64,000 nucleotides of DNA. Source: Bizionia paragorgiae. GTDB taxonomy: Bacteria > Bacteroidota > Bacteroidia > Flavobacteriales > Flavobacteriaceae. The notes under the pieces were generated by a model. The model was not told the origin of the DNA. It did no database searches and worked only from the letters and a program-made list of their open reading frames with translations. Shown here in pieces: positions 62,441 through 64,000 of the stretch (position 1 is the first letter of the stretch; every line of letters starts with the position of its first letter). The stretch is from contig NZ_FNQK01000013.1 in NCBI RefSeq assembly GCF_900107625.1, positions 1 to 64,000 of the forward strand, written 5' to 3'. Both the position numbers and the translations under genes were made by a program.

Positions 62441-63660
62441 TGGAAAATACAATTACAGAAAACAAACCAGGCTATAAAAAAACCAAATTAGGATGGATTC
62501 CGGAAGATTGGGAAAATTCAAATATAGGTTCAGAAATTAAATTTACTGGTGGAAGTCAGCCTCCAAGGTCAACATTTGTTTTTGAAGAAATGGAAGGCTA
62601 CACAAGGTTAATTCAGACAAGAGATTATCGAACGGATAGATATAAAACCTATGTTAAGACCATTCTGACCAATAAGTTTTGTGATAAAGACGATATAATG
62701 ATTGGTAGGTATGGACCTCCTATCTTTCAGATCTTTAGAGGCCTCAAAGGCGCATATAATGTAGCGTTGATTAAAGCTGAACCTAAAAGAGATAATTTAT
62801 TTAAAGAATATTTATGGTATTTCCTAAATAGGCGTGATTTAAGGGCTTATTTAGAGTCATTGTCTCAAAGGTCTGGTGGTCAGACAGGTGTTGAAATGGA
62901 TTTGTTGAAAACGTATCACTTCCCACTTCCACCCCTCCCAGAACAAAAAGCCATAGCAAACTGCCTCAGCACCTGGGACACCGCCATCACAAAGCTAGAC
63001 GCGCTTATCAAGGCAAAACAAAAACTTAAAAAAGCACTAATGCAACAATTGCTAAGTGGCAAGAAGCGTTTGCCTGGGTTTGTAGAGGAATGGGAGGGAA
63101 AACGATTAGATTTCTTTTTTAATGAACGGAGTGAACGAAATAACTTGAATTTACCTTTGCTATCTATTGGAGAAGCTGGTGTGTATCCTCAAGATGATTC
63201 TAATAAAAAAGATACCTCAAACAGTGATAAATCGAAATATAAGAAGATCTGTGTTGGAGACATAGGCTACAATACTATGCGCATGTGGCAAGGAAGAAGC
63301 GCCTTAAGTGGTTTAGAAGGAATAGTAAGTCCTGCATACACTATTGTAAAACCTAAAAACAATACAGACTCTAAATTCTTTGCTTATTTATTTAAGGACC
63401 CAGCTATTATACATCGATTCTATAGAAATTCTCAGGGAATGGTTAGTGACACTCTAAATTGCAAGTTTAAGGATTTTGCAATCATAAAATTAATGCTACC
63501 TACCAATAAATCGGAGCAAACAGCCATAGCCCAAGTCCTTAACACTGCAGACGAAGAAATTAACCTTTTAACTGCCCAGCGCAAACAGCTGCAGTTGCAA
63601 AAGAAGGGTCTAATGCAGCAATTGCTAACTGGAAAAAAAAGATTAAAGACTAATGGATAG
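62440..63660 (+). CDS. hsdS: Type I restriction specificity subunit, full length
   Basis: A 406-aa HsdS with two target-recognition domains (about 20-165 and 215-360) separated and ended by conserved helices: PLPEQKAIANCLSTWDTAITKLDALI ... ALMQQLLSGKKRL and SEQTAIAQVLNTADEEINLL ... GLMQQLLTGKKRL. The two copies of the last segment are also near identical at the DNA level (63037-63059 and 63610-63632), which may permit domain exchange. The last 8 nt overlap the start of gene X. Confidence 0.95.
   Translation: MENTITENKPGYKKTKLGWIPEDWENSNIGSEIKFTGGSQPPRSTFVFEEMEGYTRLIQTRDYRTDRYKTYVKTILTNKFCDKDDIMIGRYGPPIFQIFRGLKGAYNVALIKAEPKRDNLFKEYLWYFLNRRDLRAYLESLSQRSGGQTGVEMDLLKTYHFPLPPLPEQKAIANCLSTWDTAITKLDALIKAKQKLKKALMQQLLSGKKRLPGFVEEWEGKRLDFFFNERSERNNLNLPLLSIGEAGVYPQDDSNKKDTSNSDKSKYKKICVGDIGYNTMRMWQGRSALSGLEGIVSPAYTIVKPKNNTDSKFFAYLFKDPAIIHRFYRNSQGMVSDTLNCKFKDFAIIKLMLPTNKSEQTAIAQVLNTADEEINLLTAQRKQLQLQKKGLMQQLLTGKKRLKTNG
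63037..63059 (+). repeat. Direct repeat, first copy, within hsdS
   Basis: A 23-nt segment encoding the LMQQLLSG region, matched by 63610-63632 with two mismatches. It ends the first half of hsdS. Confidence 0.7.
63610..63632 (+). repeat. Direct repeat, second copy, within hsdS
   Basis: Second copy of the 23-nt segment at 63037, encoding LMQQLLTG at the end of the second half of hsdS. Two mismatches to the first copy. Confidence 0.7.
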
Positions 63661-64000
63661 AACTCAAGATCATATAAAGATATTGTCTACTCTGTCCCTG
63701 GCTTCTTCAGACACCAGAGAAGACACACTAGCATCAGTAATTGTAAGAACAATTGATATGTCTGGAAATGGGGTTAAAAGAGATCTTATCAGTGACGTTG
63801 TAAAAGATAATTTTCAATTTGAACCATATAAATCTGAACTAGAAAATATACTAGATAAGCTCATAGACAATGGGGAGGTTATTATTGTTAACGGCTTACT
63901 TCAACTATCCCCTGAAAAGTCTATCTTAGTGAAATCTAATGATTTAGCGCTTACAGATAAGGATAAGAAAAGATTCCAAAATTTTAAGGCTTTTATTCAA
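63653..64000 (+). CDS. Gene X of the restriction operon, 5' part (runs off the window)
   Basis: ATG 63653 overlaps the last eight bases of hsdS, a sign of translational coupling, and the frame is open to the end of the window (116 codons). It reads MDRTQDHIKILSTLSLASSD, then DMSGNGVKRDLISDVVKDNF, ELENILDKLIDNGEVIIVNG and LLQLSPEKSILVKSND, consistent with a helical/winged-helix N-terminal domain. It is not the start of a recognisable HsdR (no helicase or nuclease motif yet). Family unknown; a defence accessory protein is a guess from position. Confidence 0.65.
   Translation, partial: MDRTQDHIKILSTLSLASSDTREDTLASVIVRTIDMSGNGVKRDLISDVVKDNFQFEPYKSELENILDKLIDNGEVIIVNGLLQLSPEKSILVKSNDLALTDKDKKRFQNFKAFIQ

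Noticed and set aside
1-64000. CRISPR array or rRNA operon
   Set aside because: No series of regularly spaced direct repeats and no rRNA-like conserved sequence was seen on reading through; only one tRNA was found.

Overview
The window is chromosomal DNA from a member of the Flavobacteriaceae (Bacteroidota), probably marine; I cannot name the genus. The evidence is the low-GC coding style, repeated matches to the Bacteroidota promoter (-7 TAnnTTTG, sometimes with -33 TTTG), few recognisable Shine-Dalgarno sites, menaquinone-only quinone synthesis, and families typical of the group (FabV, DUF2853, RteC, a DUF6952-like protein, CTn-type integrase). No database search was possible; names rest on motifs, length and context.

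Regions. 1-1100: 3' end of an IS3-family element that has removed the N-terminus of a short-chain dehydrogenase. 1128-8394 (minus strand): menaquinone block with a MenI-like thioesterase, menF, menD, DUF2853, a CvfB-like protein, menB, menA and a UPF0173 hydrolase; menC and menE are not present. 8446-19285: housekeeping genes (alpha/beta hydrolase, a membrane-anchored protein with HipA/Fam20-like kinase signatures, nitronate monooxygenase, methyltransferase, dnaK, sdaA, panB, RluA-type synthase, aldehyde dehydrogenase). 19334-22657 (minus): a two-gene module (small A protein plus polytopic membrane B protein) present twice in tandem and followed by a histidine kinase without an adjacent response regulator; I consider this the most promising undescribed system in the core part. 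22731-31156 (minus): comM/yifB, a small protein, lipoprotein and amidase, YheT hydrolase, adenine deaminase, tilS, pabB. 31398-40678: DEAD-box helicase, GYF-like protein, PBP1A, fabV, lpd, an Lrp regulator divergent from a methionine gamma-lyase. 40791-53380: NhaC antiporter, a peroxiredoxin/thioredoxin/Tpx redox group, dgkA, ftsK, lolA, lptF/G, ribBA with a degenerate GTP cyclohydrolase half, DegT aminotransferase, nitroreductase.

53586-64000: tRNA-Ser(UGA) followed directly by a tyrosine integrase and an integrated element that runs off the window. It carries RteC, an excisionase-like HTH protein, a replication-initiator-like protein with a DnaC-like ATPase (a possible self-replication module), a cargo gene, and a tightly packed type I restriction-modification operon: half-length HsdS, HsdM, RhuM, full-length HsdS, and an unknown gene X cut by the window edge. 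Several repeat clusters (GGTTACC, TTCGGTAC, TTTGTACACA/GTTAAC) lie at the control points of this island and look like recombinase or repressor sites.

Functionally, the men block makes menaquinone for respiration, the redox group handles peroxides, and the lolA-lptF/G and PBP1A genes serve the envelope. There is no stretch above 300 bases without a gene or RNA.
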